Source: Acidocella sp. KAb 2-4 (lineage in GTDB: Bacteria; Pseudomonadota; Alphaproteobacteria; Acetobacterales; Acetobacteraceae). Taken from it: DNA of 64,000 bases. Made by a program: the position numbers and the translations under genes. Shown piece after piece: positions 17,472 through 27,250 of this stretch (its first letter is position 1; each line of letters opens with the position of its first letter). The stretch is from positions 1 through 64,000 of the forward strand of contig NZ_JAJDJU010000012.1 of assembly GCF_020567705.1 (NCBI RefSeq), given 5' to 3'. The notes below the pieces were generated by a model that was given only the letters and a program-made list of their open reading frames with translations, was not told the DNA's origin and searched no databases.

Positions 17472-19096
17472 CAGGCGCCCTCCAGTTCCGGGGCGCGCGC
17501 CGGCCGATGCGGGGAGGCAGTCGCGCGGATGGCTGCGCCTTCCACCTCAAAACGCCGGCCCAGCGTCATCATCTGCTCAGCCTCGGCCAGCAGGCTGGTG
17601 GCTGCCGCGCTGGTCTGCTCGACCATGGCGGCATTGTGCTGGGTTACACGGTCCATCTCCGCAACAGTGTCGTTCACCTGGGTCAGCGACGCCGATTGCT
17701 GCCGCGCCGTATCGCTGACAGCGCGCACCACGCTGTCGATCTCTTCAACCTGCGCGGCCAGCTTCGACAGCACCTCCCCGGTCCGGCCGACGCAATCCAC
17801 GCCCGCCCTCACCTGGGTTTCGGAGGTCGCGATCAAACCACGGATTTCCTTGGCCGCATCCGCCGTACGTTGCGCCAGCGCGCGCACTTCCGTAGCGACC
17901 ACGGCGAAGCCGCGCCCCGCATCACCCGCGCGCGCCGCTTCCACCCCCGCGTTCAGTGCCAGCAGATTGGTTTGGAAGGCGATGTCGTTGATCACGCCGA
18001 TGATCCGCGCGATCTGCTGAGAGGAGCCGTTGATCCGGTCCATCGCCTCCACGGCCTCGCGCACCACGGCGCCGGAGGTTTCGGTAATATGCCGCGCGGC
18101 GCCGACCACGTTGCGCGCCCGGGTCATATCGTCCACGGTGCTCCGTAGCGCCGCGGTCACTTCACCCAGCGCGGCGGAGGTCTCCTCCAGCGAGGCCGCC
18201 TGATGCTCGGTCCGCCGCGCCAGATCCTCGACCGCTCCAGAGATCTCCGCGGCGCCGTTCTGCACCGCGCCCGCGCTGGACAACAAAATGCGGATGGCGT
18301 CGCGCAACTGCCTGACGGCGGCGTTGAAATCCTCGCGCAACACGTCGTACTCAGCCCCGAAACTCTCGTTCAGACTCTGGTTCAGCACGCCATCGGCCAG
18401 GTGGGAGAGCGCGGCGGCAAGCGCGTTGACCACCCTTTGCAGCCGCTTGGCGCCCTGCTCCTTGGCCCGCATGGCCGCGGCCTGCTCTGCCTCGCGGGCG
18501 GCACGTTCGGTCTGGGCATCACGCTGCGCCATCTCGGCCTGCCGGGTTGCCGCCATCGCCTGGTCAAGATGCCGCCCGGCCTCCCGGAACAGCCGCACCA
18601 CCGCATCCGCCATCCACACCAGCGCCATCGCCTCGGCCACCAGAATGACGGCGTGCAGCAGCACGCGCGAGAGATCCGCGCCATCGGGGAAGACCAGCGT
18701 GGGGGCAAGATAGTTGAGCGACAAGTGATGCACCGCCACCACGGCGGCGCCGAGGACGACGACGTCGCGGTCGCAATACGCCGCCAGCATGGCGAGCGCC
18801 GCGAAGTAATACATGTGCAGATCAATCTGCATCACACTGCCGCGCGCCGCGGCCACCATGACCGAGACCAGGGCCACGAAGGCGACCGCGATCGTCAGCC
18901 GCGACGATTTGCCGCGCGGCGCCAGCGCCCAGGCGGCATGCGCCGCCGCGGCGAGCAACGCGCCAAGCAGCAGCGGCGTCACCCAGCCCGCCCTAGCGAC
19001 GTAACCGGTAACGCCCGCCAGCGCGGCGTTGAGCCACAGCCACGCCACCATCAGGCGGCTGACGCTGGCACGCAAATCCTCAAGCTTCTCATTCAT
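17471..19096 (-). CDS. Methyl-accepting chemotaxis protein with multi-pass N-terminal domain
   Basis: 541 residues. Residues 1-190 form about six membrane helices with conserved-looking histidines ([24 protein letters not shown]), rather than a periplasmic ligand domain. A charged coiled coil (about 200-280) leads into the MCP signalling domain with the invariant tip [21 protein letters not shown] chose ATG 19094-19096 because AGGAGGTG sits just upstream; the longer frame (to 19213) overlaps the preceding gene. It begins 8 bases inside the upstream small gene and ends coupled to SCO. The membrane-embedded sensor suggests sensing of membrane or redox state, possibly copper given its partner; this is inference. 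Confidence 0.9.
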   Translation of the reverse strand: MNEKLEDLRASVSRLMVAWLWLNAALAGVTGYVARAGWVTPLLLGALLAAAAHAAWALAPRGKSSRLTIAVAFVALVSVMVAAARGSVMQIDLHMYYFAALAMLAAYCDRDVVVLGAAVVAVHHLSLNYLAPTLVFPDGADLSRVLLHAVILVAEAMALVWMADAVVRLFREAGRHLDQAMAATRQAEMAQRDAQTERAAREAEQAAAMRAKEQGAKRLQRVVNALAAALSHLADGVLNQSLNESFGAEYDVLREDFNAAVRQLRDAIRILLSSAGAVQNGAAEISGAVEDLARRTEHQAASLEETSAALGEVTAALRSTVDDMTRARNVVGAARHITETSGAVVREAVEAMDRINGSSQQIARIIGVINDIAFQTNLLALNAGVEAARAGDAGRGFAVVATEVRALAQRTADAAKEIRGLIATSETQVRAGVDCVGRTGEVLSKLAAQVEEIDSVVRAVSDTARQQSASLTQVNDTVAEMDRVTQHNAAMVEQTSAAATSLLAEAEQMMTLGRRFEVEGAAIRATASPHRPARAPELEGA

Positions 19097-19427
19097 TTTG
19101 CACCTCCTGAACGGACACGGCGCCGCAACCACCCAGATGGCGCGGATCGAGGACCGTCCACGCGCCCGTGGCGCCCGGTGGCACGCCTCCCGGCTGCGGG
19201 GCGAGAATGACAATGTCTGGAAACAGGCCGAAGCGGATCACCTGGCCCGCGGGCGCCGCCGCCATGAACACGCGCGCCGCGCTCCACCACGGCGGAAACA
19301 GCAGCGCCACAACATTGCTGCCCGGGGTGGGTTGCAGCGCGAGCCACGCGCAAGCCAGCGCCGAGACCAGCATCAGCCCCAGCGGCGGCAGCCAGACAGA
19401 CCAGCGAGGAGCGGCAGAACCAATCAT
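19089..19427 (-). CDS. Small membrane-anchored hypothetical protein upstream of the chemoreceptor
   Basis: 112 residues with one N-terminal membrane segment ([19 protein letters not shown]) and a domain containing [27 protein letters not shown] and [15 protein letters not shown] recall similar FPPWW...GA..LDP..LGGC proteins in Rhodospirillales, always without assigned function. The 3' end overlaps the chemoreceptor start by 8 bases and contains its ribosome-binding site, so the two are co-translated. The soluble part probably faces the periplasm. Confidence 0.65.
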   Translation of the reverse strand: MIGSAAPRWSVWLPPLGLMLVSALACAWLALQPTPGSNVVALLFPPWWSAARVFMAAAPAGQVIRFGLFPDIVILAPQPGGVPPGATGAWTVLDPRHLGGCGAVSVQEVQNE

Positions 19428-19691
19428 TCCAGCGCCAGCATTACCGCCTTGGCGTTTACAGCTGTTTAATCAGGCGGCGGATTTAAGGACTTCGCCCGCC
19501 GACGCCCCGCGGCGAGCGCCGCTGGCACGGAGATGGGGATGAGCCGCATCGTCGCTCCAGACCGGCTAGAGGGGGGCGTGGCGAGTTGCCCGGAGTCTGT
19601 CACCAGCCCGGCGCTCACACGCTCTGGTCGGCCTCGACCAGAGCGCGGCATTCCTTGCCGGCCTCCTGCACCATCACCGGGGACATGATCG

Positions 19692-21008
19692 TCAGCGCCC
19701 CCGCATCGCGCGGTACTTGCCAAAGATCATCATGATCGCGCCCCCGATGAGGGCCGGGAATCCCACAACGACGAACATGGCCGACATAGGCAGCTTCATG
19801 GCGATCAACGCGCCGCCGCTCATCGAGCCCACGACCGAGCCAATACGCCCGACGCCGTTGGCCCAGCTGACGCCGGTGGCGCGGCAATCCGTCGGGTAAA
19901 AACTCGCGGCCAGCGCGTTGGCGCCCACCTGAGAGCCGGAGATGCAGAACCCAGCCAGAAGCACGACGGCGGCAAGGGCCAAAATCGACGTAGTCAAGCT
20001 TCCGATTGCCGCGATAAAGATCGCCGCGGTGGCATAACAAGCCGCCAGCACATATTGCGGGTTAAACCGATCCATCAGCCAGCCGAGGGCGATTGCGCCC
20101 AAGGTACCACCAACCTGGAACATCGCGGTAATCAGCGATGCGGTCGCCAGCGTGGTTCCGGTGCTTTTAATCAGGGTCGGCAACCAGCTCGACAGCAGGT
20201 AGATGACCAGCAGGCTGCAGAAAAACGCCAGCCACAGCAGCAATGTGCCAACAACAAGTTCCGGTTTGAACAGATACCCAACGGGCAATCCATGTGCCGT
20301 GCCTTCACTCACCACAAACCGCGCGTTTGTGTAGTCCTCGTTTGCATTGATGCGCCGCAGGATGTTGGCGACGCGGGCTGCGGCCCTCTCCCGGAGGACC
20401 AGGAAGCGTGCCGATTCCGGCAGAAACCGGATCAGGAATGGCACCAGCGAGATCGGCAGAATGCCGCCAAGCAACAACACAGACCGCCAACCAAAGGCGC
20501 CGACCATATGCGCCGAGGCGATGCCGCCCAGCGCGGAACCAATGGTAAAGCCACAAAACATTCCCGTCACGAGAAACAGTCGATGCCTCTCTGGACAATA
20601 TTCCGATGTCAGCGTGATCGCATTCGGCATCGCACCGCCGATGCCAACGCCGGTAAGAAAACGGAGCAGGACGAGCGGCATCAGCGATGGCGCTTGCGCT
20701 GCCACGAGACTGGCCACGCCAAAAAACAGCACACAGGTGATCAACGAAATTTTGCGGCCAAACCGGTCAGACACCGGACCGAACACAAACGCCCCCGCCA
20801 TCAGGCCCAGCAAGCCCGCGCCAAATAGCGGCGCCATTTCCGGCACCGAGAGCCCCCACTCTTGACGGATCGCCGGCGCCAGAAAGCCGATAGAGGCGGT
20901 ATCGAACCCGTCAATGGCGACGATTAAAAAGCAAAGGCTCGCGACCACGATTTGAAATATTGTCAAACCATGCCGGTCTATGACCTCGGATACATTGACG
21001 GTTCTCAT
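19692..21008 (-). CDS. Aromatic acid:H+ symporter (MFS, AAHS family)
   Basis: 438 residues, twelve membrane helices. The first helix has the AAHS-typical acidic DGFDTASIGFLAPAI, and the loop 2-3 motif reads GPVSDRFGRK. The family imports benzoate-type acids with protons. It is the last gene of the gentisate operon, 139 bases after the hydroxylase, with its own GAGGAAAT ribosome-binding site. 3-Hydroxybenzoate or gentisate is the likely substrate from context. Confidence 0.88.
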   Translation of the reverse strand: MRTVNVSEVIDRHGLTIFQIVVASLCFLIVAIDGFDTASIGFLAPAIRQEWGLSVPEMAPLFGAGLLGLMAGAFVFGPVSDRFGRKISLITCVLFFGVASLVAAQAPSLMPLVLLRFLTGVGIGGAMPNAITLTSEYCPERHRLFLVTGMFCGFTIGSALGGIASAHMVGAFGWRSVLLLGGILPISLVPFLIRFLPESARFLVLRERAAARVANILRRINANEDYTNARFVVSEGTAHGLPVGYLFKPELVVGTLLLWLAFFCSLLVIYLLSSWLPTLIKSTGTTLATASLITAMFQVGGTLGAIALGWLMDRFNPQYVLAACYATAAIFIAAIGSLTTSILALAAVVLLAGFCISGSQVGANALAASFYPTDCRATGVSWANGVGRIGSVVGSMSGGALIAMKLPMSAMFVVVGFPALIGGAIMMIFGKYRAMRGR

Positions 21009-21147
21009 ATTTCCTCACTTTTTATGATGTTTAATTATTTCAGGTGATCCAGCTCCACCCGCGCAGGCGCGAGTAGCCCCATCTCACAATGAGGGTCTTT
21101 CGGCGGGCAAAGACGGTATGGTCAGAACAGGCTTGCCAGCGCCGCCG

Positions 21148-22353
21148 TCAAACCACGTCGCTCAGCGCATCCTCGGCACGCCAGCCATATAGCCATTGGA
21201 GCGCATCGTAGAATTGTTCGCGCGTGCGGCCCACCCACAGGGCGTTGCGGACCAAGCGCTCGACCCCCTTGGCATGATAGATGCGCCCCATCTCCCGCGC
21301 AGAAAAAAGAACACGCGCGGACCGTGGAATGCGCACGCGTTCATAAATCTTGAACGCCTCCACAAAATCATTCCCGGTGACGCGCAACGCCTCGCCCAAT
21401 ACGACCGCGTCTTCAAGCGCCTGGCACGCGCCCTGCGCCAGATATTGCGTCATCGGATGAGCGGCGTCACCCAGGATCGTGGTGCGGCCAAAGCTCCACT
21501 GCTCCACCGGGTCACGGTCGGCGGTCGCCCAGCGGCGCCAGGAAGACGGACGATCCAGCATCTGGCGCGGCACCGGATGGACGCCGTCAAAATAGGAGAG
21601 CACTTCCTCCTTGCTGCCATCTGTAACGCCCCACTCCTCCTTTTGGCGGCTATGGAAGGTCACGACAAGATTATACTGCCGACCGCCGCGCAGCGGGTAA
21701 TGCACCAGATGGCAGTGCGGCCCAGCCCAGACGACAGGCGAGTTGATCTGCAATTCCTTCGGCATGTTCTCCGTTTCGACCACGGCACGGTAAACGACAT
21801 GGCCGGTCACCCTCGCCTCATCGCCAATCAACGCCGCGCGGACAACGGATTTCACTCCATCAGCGCCGATCAAAGCGTCAGCCGTGAAGCGCTCCCCGCG
21901 CTGATCGATAACGGTGACACTATTGGTCTCCTGCTCAAGCCATTGCACATGCGTGCTGGTCCGAAACTTGATCAGAGGATTGTTCAGCACCGCTTCAAAA
22001 ATGGACAGATGAATATCCGCGCGATGAATCACACCATACGGATTACCAAAGCGCTTCTGATAGGCCTCTCCCGTTTCAACACGCACAATCTGCTTGGCAT
22101 CCACCGCATCCATCAGCGTCAGCGACTCCGTGAATACCGTCCGGCTGCGTGCGGCCTCGCCAGCACCGAGCGCATCCAGCGCGTTAAACGCGTTGGCACC
22201 CAACTGGATACCGGCGCCGATCTCGCCGATCTTGTCGGCCTGTTCAAGAAGCAGAACTTCGATATTTTGCTGCGCGACCGCCAGTGCGGCCGCCAAGCCA
22301 CCTATACCACCGCCGACGATGATCACACGGCGCTTGGACGCGTTGTTGCTCAT
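21148..22353 (-). CDS. 3-Hydroxybenzoate 6-hydroxylase (FAD monooxygenase)
   Basis: 401-residue group A flavoprotein monooxygenase. FAD-binding GGGIGGLAAALAVAQ is near residue 14, the DG motif is in ALIGADGVKSVVR, and the second FAD motif is GDAAHPMTQYLAQGACQALEDA. Using NAD(P)H and O2 it would para-hydroxylate 3-hydroxybenzoate to gentisate. The sequence resembles XlnD/MhbM/NagX enzymes and also salicylate 1-hydroxylases. The neighbouring gentisate ring-cleavage genes decide for the 6-hydroxylase. It lies 15 bases after the isomerase gene. Confidence 0.88.
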   Translation of the reverse strand: MSNNASKRRVIIVGGGIGGLAAALAVAQQNIEVLLLEQADKIGEIGAGIQLGANAFNALDALGAGEAARSRTVFTESLTLMDAVDAKQIVRVETGEAYQKRFGNPYGVIHRADIHLSIFEAVLNNPLIKFRTSTHVQWLEQETNSVTVIDQRGERFTADALIGADGVKSVVRAALIGDEARVTGHVVYRAVVETENMPKELQINSPVVWAGPHCHLVHYPLRGGRQYNLVVTFHSRQKEEWGVTDGSKEEVLSYFDGVHPVPRQMLDRPSSWRRWATADRDPVEQWSFGRTTILGDAAHPMTQYLAQGACQALEDAVVLGEALRVTGNDFVEAFKIYERVRIPRSARVLFSAREMGRIYHAKGVERLVRNALWVGRTREQFYDALQWLYGWRAEDALSDVV

Positions 22354-22367
22354 GCTTGGACCTTATT

Positions 22368-23045
22368 TTATTTGTGAGACGCGATGGGAGGAGCCGGGGG
22401 AACGTAATCCGGCTGATTTTTGGGGTCTGCTTTGATGAAAGCAGGATGGGTGACTGCGTGCTTGACCACCGCGCTCGCGCGGGGGTAGGTGGCCATATCA
22501 CAGCCCATACGCAGAGCATTTCCGAATTGTGGAATGAGGCAGCAATCCGCGAGGGTCGGTTGCGCGCCAAAGCACCAAGGCCCGCCATAAGCTTCGCCCG
22601 CCCGGACGAGCAGACGCTCCACCCCGGCCATGCCTTCGGCGATCCAATGCGCGTACCACTCATCCTTTTGCGCGGGGGAGATGTTCAGCTTGTCCTGCAG
22701 ATATTTGAGGACGCGCAGATTATTGACCGGATGAATGTCGCAGGCGATCAGATCGCTCAACTCGAGCACCCTGGCCCGCAATTCCAGTTCTTGCGGGATC
22801 AGGCGCGGCAGTGGATATTTGCCGTCCAGCCAATCAATAATCGCCAATGACTGGCCCAGCTGGAAACGCCCCTCAACAATCGCGGGCACCGACGCCGAGT
22901 GATTCACCTTAGCCACATAGGCGGCATCGCGATGCTCGCCCACGCGGATATTGACCCCGTGAAACTCCGGCTCCAGACCTTTCAGCGCAAGCGCGATGCG
23001 CACGCGCCAAGAGGTTGAGCTGTTGAAAAAGCTATAAATATCCAC
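22368..23045 (-). CDS. Maleylpyruvate isomerase (zeta-class glutathione transferase)
   Basis: 225 residues. The zeta-GST signature SSTSWRVRIALALKG (residues 8-24) marks the glutathione site, and the C-terminal helical domain has DIHPVNNLRVLKYL. It uses glutathione to isomerise maleylpyruvate to fumarylpyruvate. Maleylacetoacetate isomerase is the close alternative, but linkage to gentisate dioxygenase favours maleylpyruvate. Second-to-third step of the gentisate pathway, cytosolic. Confidence 0.88.
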   Translation of the reverse strand: MDIYSFFNSSTSWRVRIALALKGLEPEFHGVNIRVGEHRDAAYVAKVNHSASVPAIVEGRFQLGQSLAIIDWLDGKYPLPRLIPQELELRARVLELSDLIACDIHPVNNLRVLKYLQDKLNISPAQKDEWYAHWIAEGMAGVERLLVRAGEAYGGPWCFGAQPTLADCCLIPQFGNALRMGCDMATYPRASAVVKHAVTHPAFIKADPKNQPDYVPPAPPIASHK

Positions 23046-23069
23046 GGGGCATATCCTCGGCTAGGCTGG

Positions 23070-23768
23070 TCAGACGATCTTGACGTGCAACTCGCCAAGG
23101 CGCTCCACGCCCACGGCGATGAGGTCGCCTTTTTTAACCGCGCCGACACCTTCCGGCGTGCCGGTGAAGATCACATCGCCCGGCTCCAGCCGGAAGAAGC
23201 GCGACAAATACGCAACGGTCTCGGCAACCGACCAGATCAGATGCGTGATATCGCTCTTCTGCTTGCTCGCATCGTTGACGGTCAGCCAGATGCCGCCTTG
23301 CTCAAAATGACCGACAGCGCTGGCCGGATGAACCGGCCCAATCGGGGCCGAGCGATCGAACGCCTTGCCGATCTCCCAGGGGCGCCCCATTTCCCGCATC
23401 TTCATTTGTAAATCACGACGGGTCATGTCGAGCCCCACCGCATATCCCCACACATGGTCGAGCGCCTGCTCCAACGGAATATTGGCGCCGCTTTTGCCGA
23501 TCACCGCGACCAGCTCAGCCTCATAGTGGTAATTGCTGGTTTCCGCCGGATATTCCAGCTCCAGCGTCTCGCCATACCCTACCGGCACCACGGCATTATC
23601 CGGCTTGCAGAAGAAGAAAGGCGGCTCGCGGTCCGGGTCGAAGCCCATCTCGCGCGCATGCGCGGCGTAATTGCGGCCAACGCAATACACGCGGCGCACA
23701 GGAAACAAGTCAGCGGCGCCAGCGACTGAAAGCGTAACCGGCGCCTCGGGCGGAAAAACGTAAGACAT
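23070..23768 (-). CDS. Fumarylpyruvate hydrolase (FAH family)
   Basis: 232 residues with the FAH-fold blocks VYCVGRNYAAHAREMG, PFFFCKPDNAVVPVG and EAELVAVIGKSG, the last carrying metal-binding acidic residues, and GDVIFTGTPEGVGAVKKGD near the C-terminus. It cleaves fumarylpyruvate to fumarate and pyruvate, the last pathway step. It lies between the dioxygenase (23 bases) and the isomerase (24 bases). Confidence 0.9.
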   Translation of the reverse strand: MSYVFPPEAPVTLSVAGAADLFPVRRVYCVGRNYAAHAREMGFDPDREPPFFFCKPDNAVVPVGYGETLELEYPAETSNYHYEAELVAVIGKSGANIPLEQALDHVWGYAVGLDMTRRDLQMKMREMGRPWEIGKAFDRSAPIGPVHPASAVGHFEQGGIWLTVNDASKQKSDITHLIWSVAETVAYLSRFFRLEPGDVIFTGTPEGVGAVKKGDLIAVGVERLGELHVKIV

Positions 23769-23791
23769 ATATCAAAATCCTTGGTTTGGAA

Positions 23792-24829
23792 TCAGAGACG
23801 CTCTTCGCGCAGCAAATCCAGCGCGGCGAGCACGGGGCGGTTGGAGTAACTGAACAGTACCGCGTCTTCATCGGTCGAAAACTGCACGTTCTGCCAGACG
23901 GGAGCGACGAAGATGTCGCGGGACTCAAAGGCGAAATCCCGGTCGCCAATGCGCACCGTCCCCGTCCCCTCAACCACGCTGAACACGGTGGCGTCGGTGG
24001 TGCGATACAGGCGCCCACGGAAGCCTTTTGGAAGCAGCTGCAAGAACGTCGCCATCGTCGCCATCGGGGCGCCGCCATTCCCCGGGTTCACATAGCGAAG
24101 CTTCACACCATCCCAGGCATCCAACGGGCTGGTGCGCGCCAATACATCGAGCGCCTCACGGCTGCGCGCATAAGGATAGCTGAAGATCGGCGAATTATGC
24201 CCCTTCTGCGCATAGCTCACCGGCAGCATGTTATAGCCATAATTCGCGAAATTATTGCCTTCCGGACGGCTGATCGGCTGCGTGTCCTCCGGGTAGGTTT
24301 CCGCGAAGCCCGCGTCGAGCTGCTGCACCAGCGGAATATCCAGCCCGTCGAGCCACACAACCGGCTCGCCGTCTTCCGGGTTCCCGTGGTCGTGCCATGT
24401 CCAGGACGGGGTGATGATAAAATCACCCGGGTGCATCGTGGTCCGTTCGCCGTTCACCGCGGTCCATGCACCCGTCCCTTCAACGATAAAGCGCAAAGCG
24501 GACTGGGTATGGCGATGGCTCGGCGCGATCTCGCCGGGCAGGATCAATTGCAGCCCCGCATAGAGATTGGAGGTAATGCTGGACTTGCCCGGCAAACCAG
24601 GGTTTTCGAGGACCAGCACGCGCCGGATGGCTTCGGCGGCGCTGATCACGCGGCCCGATTCCATGATCAGGTCACGCAGCTGCGCGTATTTCCAAATCGC
24701 CGCCACCGATTGCGGGCGTGGCGCGGTGGGCACCAGGTTGTGCAGCGACTCCCACAGGGGCGACAAGTTCCGCTCCGCGATCTTGCCATAATAGACCTCG
24801 CGCGCGGCGCTCTGCATACTCACGGTCAT
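23792..24829 (-). CDS. Gentisate 1,2-dioxygenase
   Basis: 345-residue bicupin enzyme. The first cupin has the Fe(II) ligands His105 and His107 in [17 protein letters not shown] and a third His in [12 protein letters not shown] second cupin covers about 250-335. It opens the gentisate ring with O2 to give maleylpyruvate. It is the first gene of the catabolic operon, divergent from the LysR gene, with GGAGACGG just upstream of its start. Confidence 0.92.
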   Translation of the reverse strand: MTVSMQSAAREVYYGKIAERNLSPLWESLHNLVPTAPRPQSVAAIWKYAQLRDLIMESGRVISAAEAIRRVLVLENPGLPGKSSITSNLYAGLQLILPGEIAPSHRHTQSALRFIVEGTGAWTAVNGERTTMHPGDFIITPSWTWHDHGNPEDGEPVVWLDGLDIPLVQQLDAGFAETYPEDTQPISRPEGNNFANYGYNMLPVSYAQKGHNSPIFSYPYARSREALDVLARTSPLDAWDGVKLRYVNPGNGGAPMATMATFLQLLPKGFRGRLYRTTDATVFSVVEGTGTVRIGDRDFAFESRDIFVAPVWQNVQFSTDEDAVLFSYSNRPVLAALDLLREERL

Positions 24830-24909
24830 GTTCCGTCTCCTGGTTTCCGGCCCGGCCGCTCATGGCGGGGGCTATTTGCCGAGGCTTTTAAGCCTGGACG
24901 TCATTCCGT

Positions 24910-24952
24910 AGAAATCGTATTTTTGTCTTAGGTATACGGTTTCTGATATACC
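24910..24952. promoter_or_regulatory. Nested inverted repeats between gentisate operon and its LysR gene
   Basis: AGAAATCGTAT (24910-24920) and ATACGGTTTCT (24934-24944) are inverted copies with one mismatch and a 13-base spacer. GGTATA (24931-24936) and TATACC (24947-24952) form a second, overlapping inverted repeat. The site is 19 bases before the LysR start and about 80 from the dioxygenase start, where LysR-type regulators bind and autoregulate. Confidence 0.6.
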
Positions 24953-24970
24953 ACGGAAGGCGGCAAACAG

Positions 24971-25879
24971 ATGGACTGGACCCAACGGATCAGGCTGCGG
25001 CACCTGCAAATGCTGCTTTCCATCGCCGAGACAGGCAATCTCAGCCAGTCCGCCGAAGCCATGAACACGACCCAGCCCGCCCTGTCGAAATGGCTCAAGG
25101 ACCTGGAGGATGACCTCCAATTACCCCTGTTTGAGCGCCACGCGCGCGGTCTGCGGCCCACGCCCCATGGCCAGGCGATGATCGAGCATGCCAAGCGCAT
25201 CGGCAGCCATCTGGATAGCGCACGCGATGACATGCGGGCATTGCGCGAGGGCGGGAGCGGCATGGTCACCATCGGCACGTCCGGCGTATCCGCCTCCGAC
25301 CTGGTGCCGCTCGCGATCGCCAGGCTGGTGGAGCAAATGCCGCGCGCCCAGGTGCGGGTGCACGAGGACACCATGAACCGCCTGATTCCGCAGCTTCAAC
25401 ATGGCGAGGTGGACATCATCGTGGGGCGCGCCGTTGTCTCGCCGGCGGCGGATGACTTCAAAGCCGAAACCCTGTACCGCGACCCGGTTGATTTTGTCGC
25501 GGGCCACGCGCACCCCCTGGCGATGCGTCAATCGCTCACCTGGGAGGACATGCTGTCTTACCCCTGGATCGTCTGGCCCGAAGGCACGCCCACGAGAGAC
25601 GCGCTCAACAACGCGCTCGCCGAAGCCAGGCTCAGCCTGCCGCGCTTCAGCGTCGAGTCCAACTCCTCCATCCTGAACATCACTTTGCTGCAAAACTCGC
25701 ATTTACTCGGCACGGCCTCGCATCGCGCGGCCTCGCGTTTTCAGGAGATGAACCTGCTGCGCATTCTGCCGATGCCCCTAGGCAGCGACGCAACCGTCAC
25801 CATGTATTGGCGCAGCAACAACGAAAGTCGCAACGCGGTAACCATGGCCTTGGAGTGCCTGCGTCGCTGCGCAAATTAA
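24971..25879 (+). CDS. LysR-family regulator of the gentisate operon
   Basis: 302 residues. The N-terminal winged helix-turn-helix (LRHLQMLLSIAETGNLSQSA, then TTQPALSKWLKDLEDDL) is followed by a periplasmic-binding-protein-like effector domain (about 92-295). Divergent orientation from the catabolic genes and the inverted repeats in between point to local regulation by a pathway aromatic such as 3-hydroxybenzoate or gentisate. The W..R..L.HL..L opening resembles the GbpR/CbbR-side of the family. Confidence 0.9.
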   Translation: MDWTQRIRLRHLQMLLSIAETGNLSQSAEAMNTTQPALSKWLKDLEDDLQLPLFERHARGLRPTPHGQAMIEHAKRIGSHLDSARDDMRALREGGSGMVTIGTSGVSASDLVPLAIARLVEQMPRAQVRVHEDTMNRLIPQLQHGEVDIIVGRAVVSPAADDFKAETLYRDPVDFVAGHAHPLAMRQSLTWEDMLSYPWIVWPEGTPTRDALNNALAEARLSLPRFSVESNSSILNITLLQNSHLLGTASHRAASRFQEMNLLRILPMPLGSDATVTMYWRSNNESRNAVTMALECLRRCAN

Positions 25880-25981
25880 CGCCGCAACGGTATCGAACAA
25901 AATACACTGGGCAGGTGAGACAGCAAATTCAGCATTTTAACTCGCAGATTGAGGATTTCGCCGGTATCGCCGTGGCCAGCC

Positions 25982-27250
25982 TCACCCCAGAACTAGCGCC
26001 GTCACCCAGGCTGCGGCCACTGGCGCCACCACTCCCGGTATAATCCGCAGCAGGAAGCCCTGCCCCCCCATTCCACGCGCCATAGCCAGTTTCGAGACCG
26101 TATTGCTCGTCACCGCCATGAGGATCGGCAGAACCGCCTCGCTCGGCGCCATTTTTGCGCCCGCCACCAGAGAGGCGATCGAGATGGCCGGCGAATGCGC
26201 ATCGGCAAATCCCGCCACAAGCGCCCCCACCATCACCCCTGCCTCGCCCGCCCAAGCCCGCAACGCCGCTGAGCCCAGCAGCATCACCGCGATCAGCGCT
26301 GCCAGCCCGAGCGCGGCGCCGAGGTTGAAGGCCCGCCCCGGCTCCGCCGCGGTCGCTTTGGCTCCCCCGCGCAGCGCAAAGGCCAAAGCGTACAGAGCGG
26401 CAACAACCGCACCCGCCGCCAGAGCCGGCGCCAGCAACAGCAGCGTGGCGCGGGAAAGTGCTGCCAGCAGCACCGAGAGCTGTATGAAGGTCGCCACCGT
26501 TGAGAACACCGCCCCCGCCACGGCGGCATTCATGCTGGCCGGCGTCTGTTTCGCCAGTGCCGCCATCGCACCGATCGCCGCGGTGCTAGATACGAAGCCC
26601 GACGCCAGCCCTGTCACTGGCAGCCCAAAACGGGTGCCCATCGCGCGCGTCGCCACATGGCCGCATGCGCCGATTGCCATCATCAAAATCACGAGAAACC
26701 AGAGGCTATGAAGATTCAACGCCGCGAAGGGGCCGATATAACGGTCCGGCAATTGCGGCCAAACAATCAGCGTCGCCGCCGCGAAAATCAACCCGTCCGT
26801 TACTTCCGTCGCTGTGAGGATGCGCGTGGCAAACCCGTGCAACGGCGCCTTGGCAGCGAACAACACCGCCACCGCCATGCCAAGCGCGGCGGCCAGACCG
26901 GTGTCGGACATTGCGAGTGCGCCAAGAAGCGGTGTCACCAGTAACCCGACCTCGGTTGTCAGTCCTGGATCGTCGCCGCGGTCCCGCCAATAGGACAAAC
27001 CCGCCAGCACCACCACGCCGAGCATGACAAGCGCCAACAGACCACCGCCGAGATGGCCCGCTAAAGCGCCGAGCAGCGCCACCAGCGCGAACGTCCGTAT
27101 CCCCGCTGCCCGGCGACCGGCGCCCGAGCCCTTACTGCGCTCACGCTCCAACCCAATCAATAACCCGATGCCAAGCACCACGATAAATCTAAACCAGGGA
27201 GTAGAAGCCATCAAACCGTCCATACTGCTGCACTTGGCCCCATCGACCAT
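25982..27250 (-). CDS. MgtC/SapB and DUF4010 membrane protein
   Basis: 422 residues with about twelve membrane helices. The N-terminal MgtC-like half has LGIGLLIGLERERSKG, the arginine/glutamate block of the family. The C-terminal half is DUF4010-like (GLPVTGLASGFVSSTAAIGAMA; GFADAHSPAISIASL). Function is unknown; proposals include Mg2+-related stress or membrane transport. The start is uncertain: ATG 27250 has no good ribosome-binding site, and the Met at residue 10 (27223) is equally possible. Confidence 0.8.
   Translation of the reverse strand: MVDGAKCSSMDGLMASTPWFRFIVVLGIGLLIGLERERSKGSGAGRRAAGIRTFALVALLGALAGHLGGGLLALVMLGVVVLAGLSYWRDRGDDPGLTTEVGLLVTPLLGALAMSDTGLAAALGMAVAVLFAAKAPLHGFATRILTATEVTDGLIFAAATLIVWPQLPDRYIGPFAALNLHSLWFLVILMMAIGACGHVATRAMGTRFGLPVTGLASGFVSSTAAIGAMAALAKQTPASMNAAVAGAVFSTVATFIQLSVLLAALSRATLLLLAPALAAGAVVAALYALAFALRGGAKATAAEPGRAFNLGAALGLAALIAVMLLGSAALRAWAGEAGVMVGALVAGFADAHSPAISIASLVAGAKMAPSEAVLPILMAVTSNTVSKLAMARGMGGQGFLLRIIPGVVAPVAAAWVTALVLG

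Noticed and set aside
19466-19723. 85-residue minus-strand ORF after the MFS transporter gene
   Set aside because: Overlaps the transporter's 3' end in another frame and resembles nothing known.
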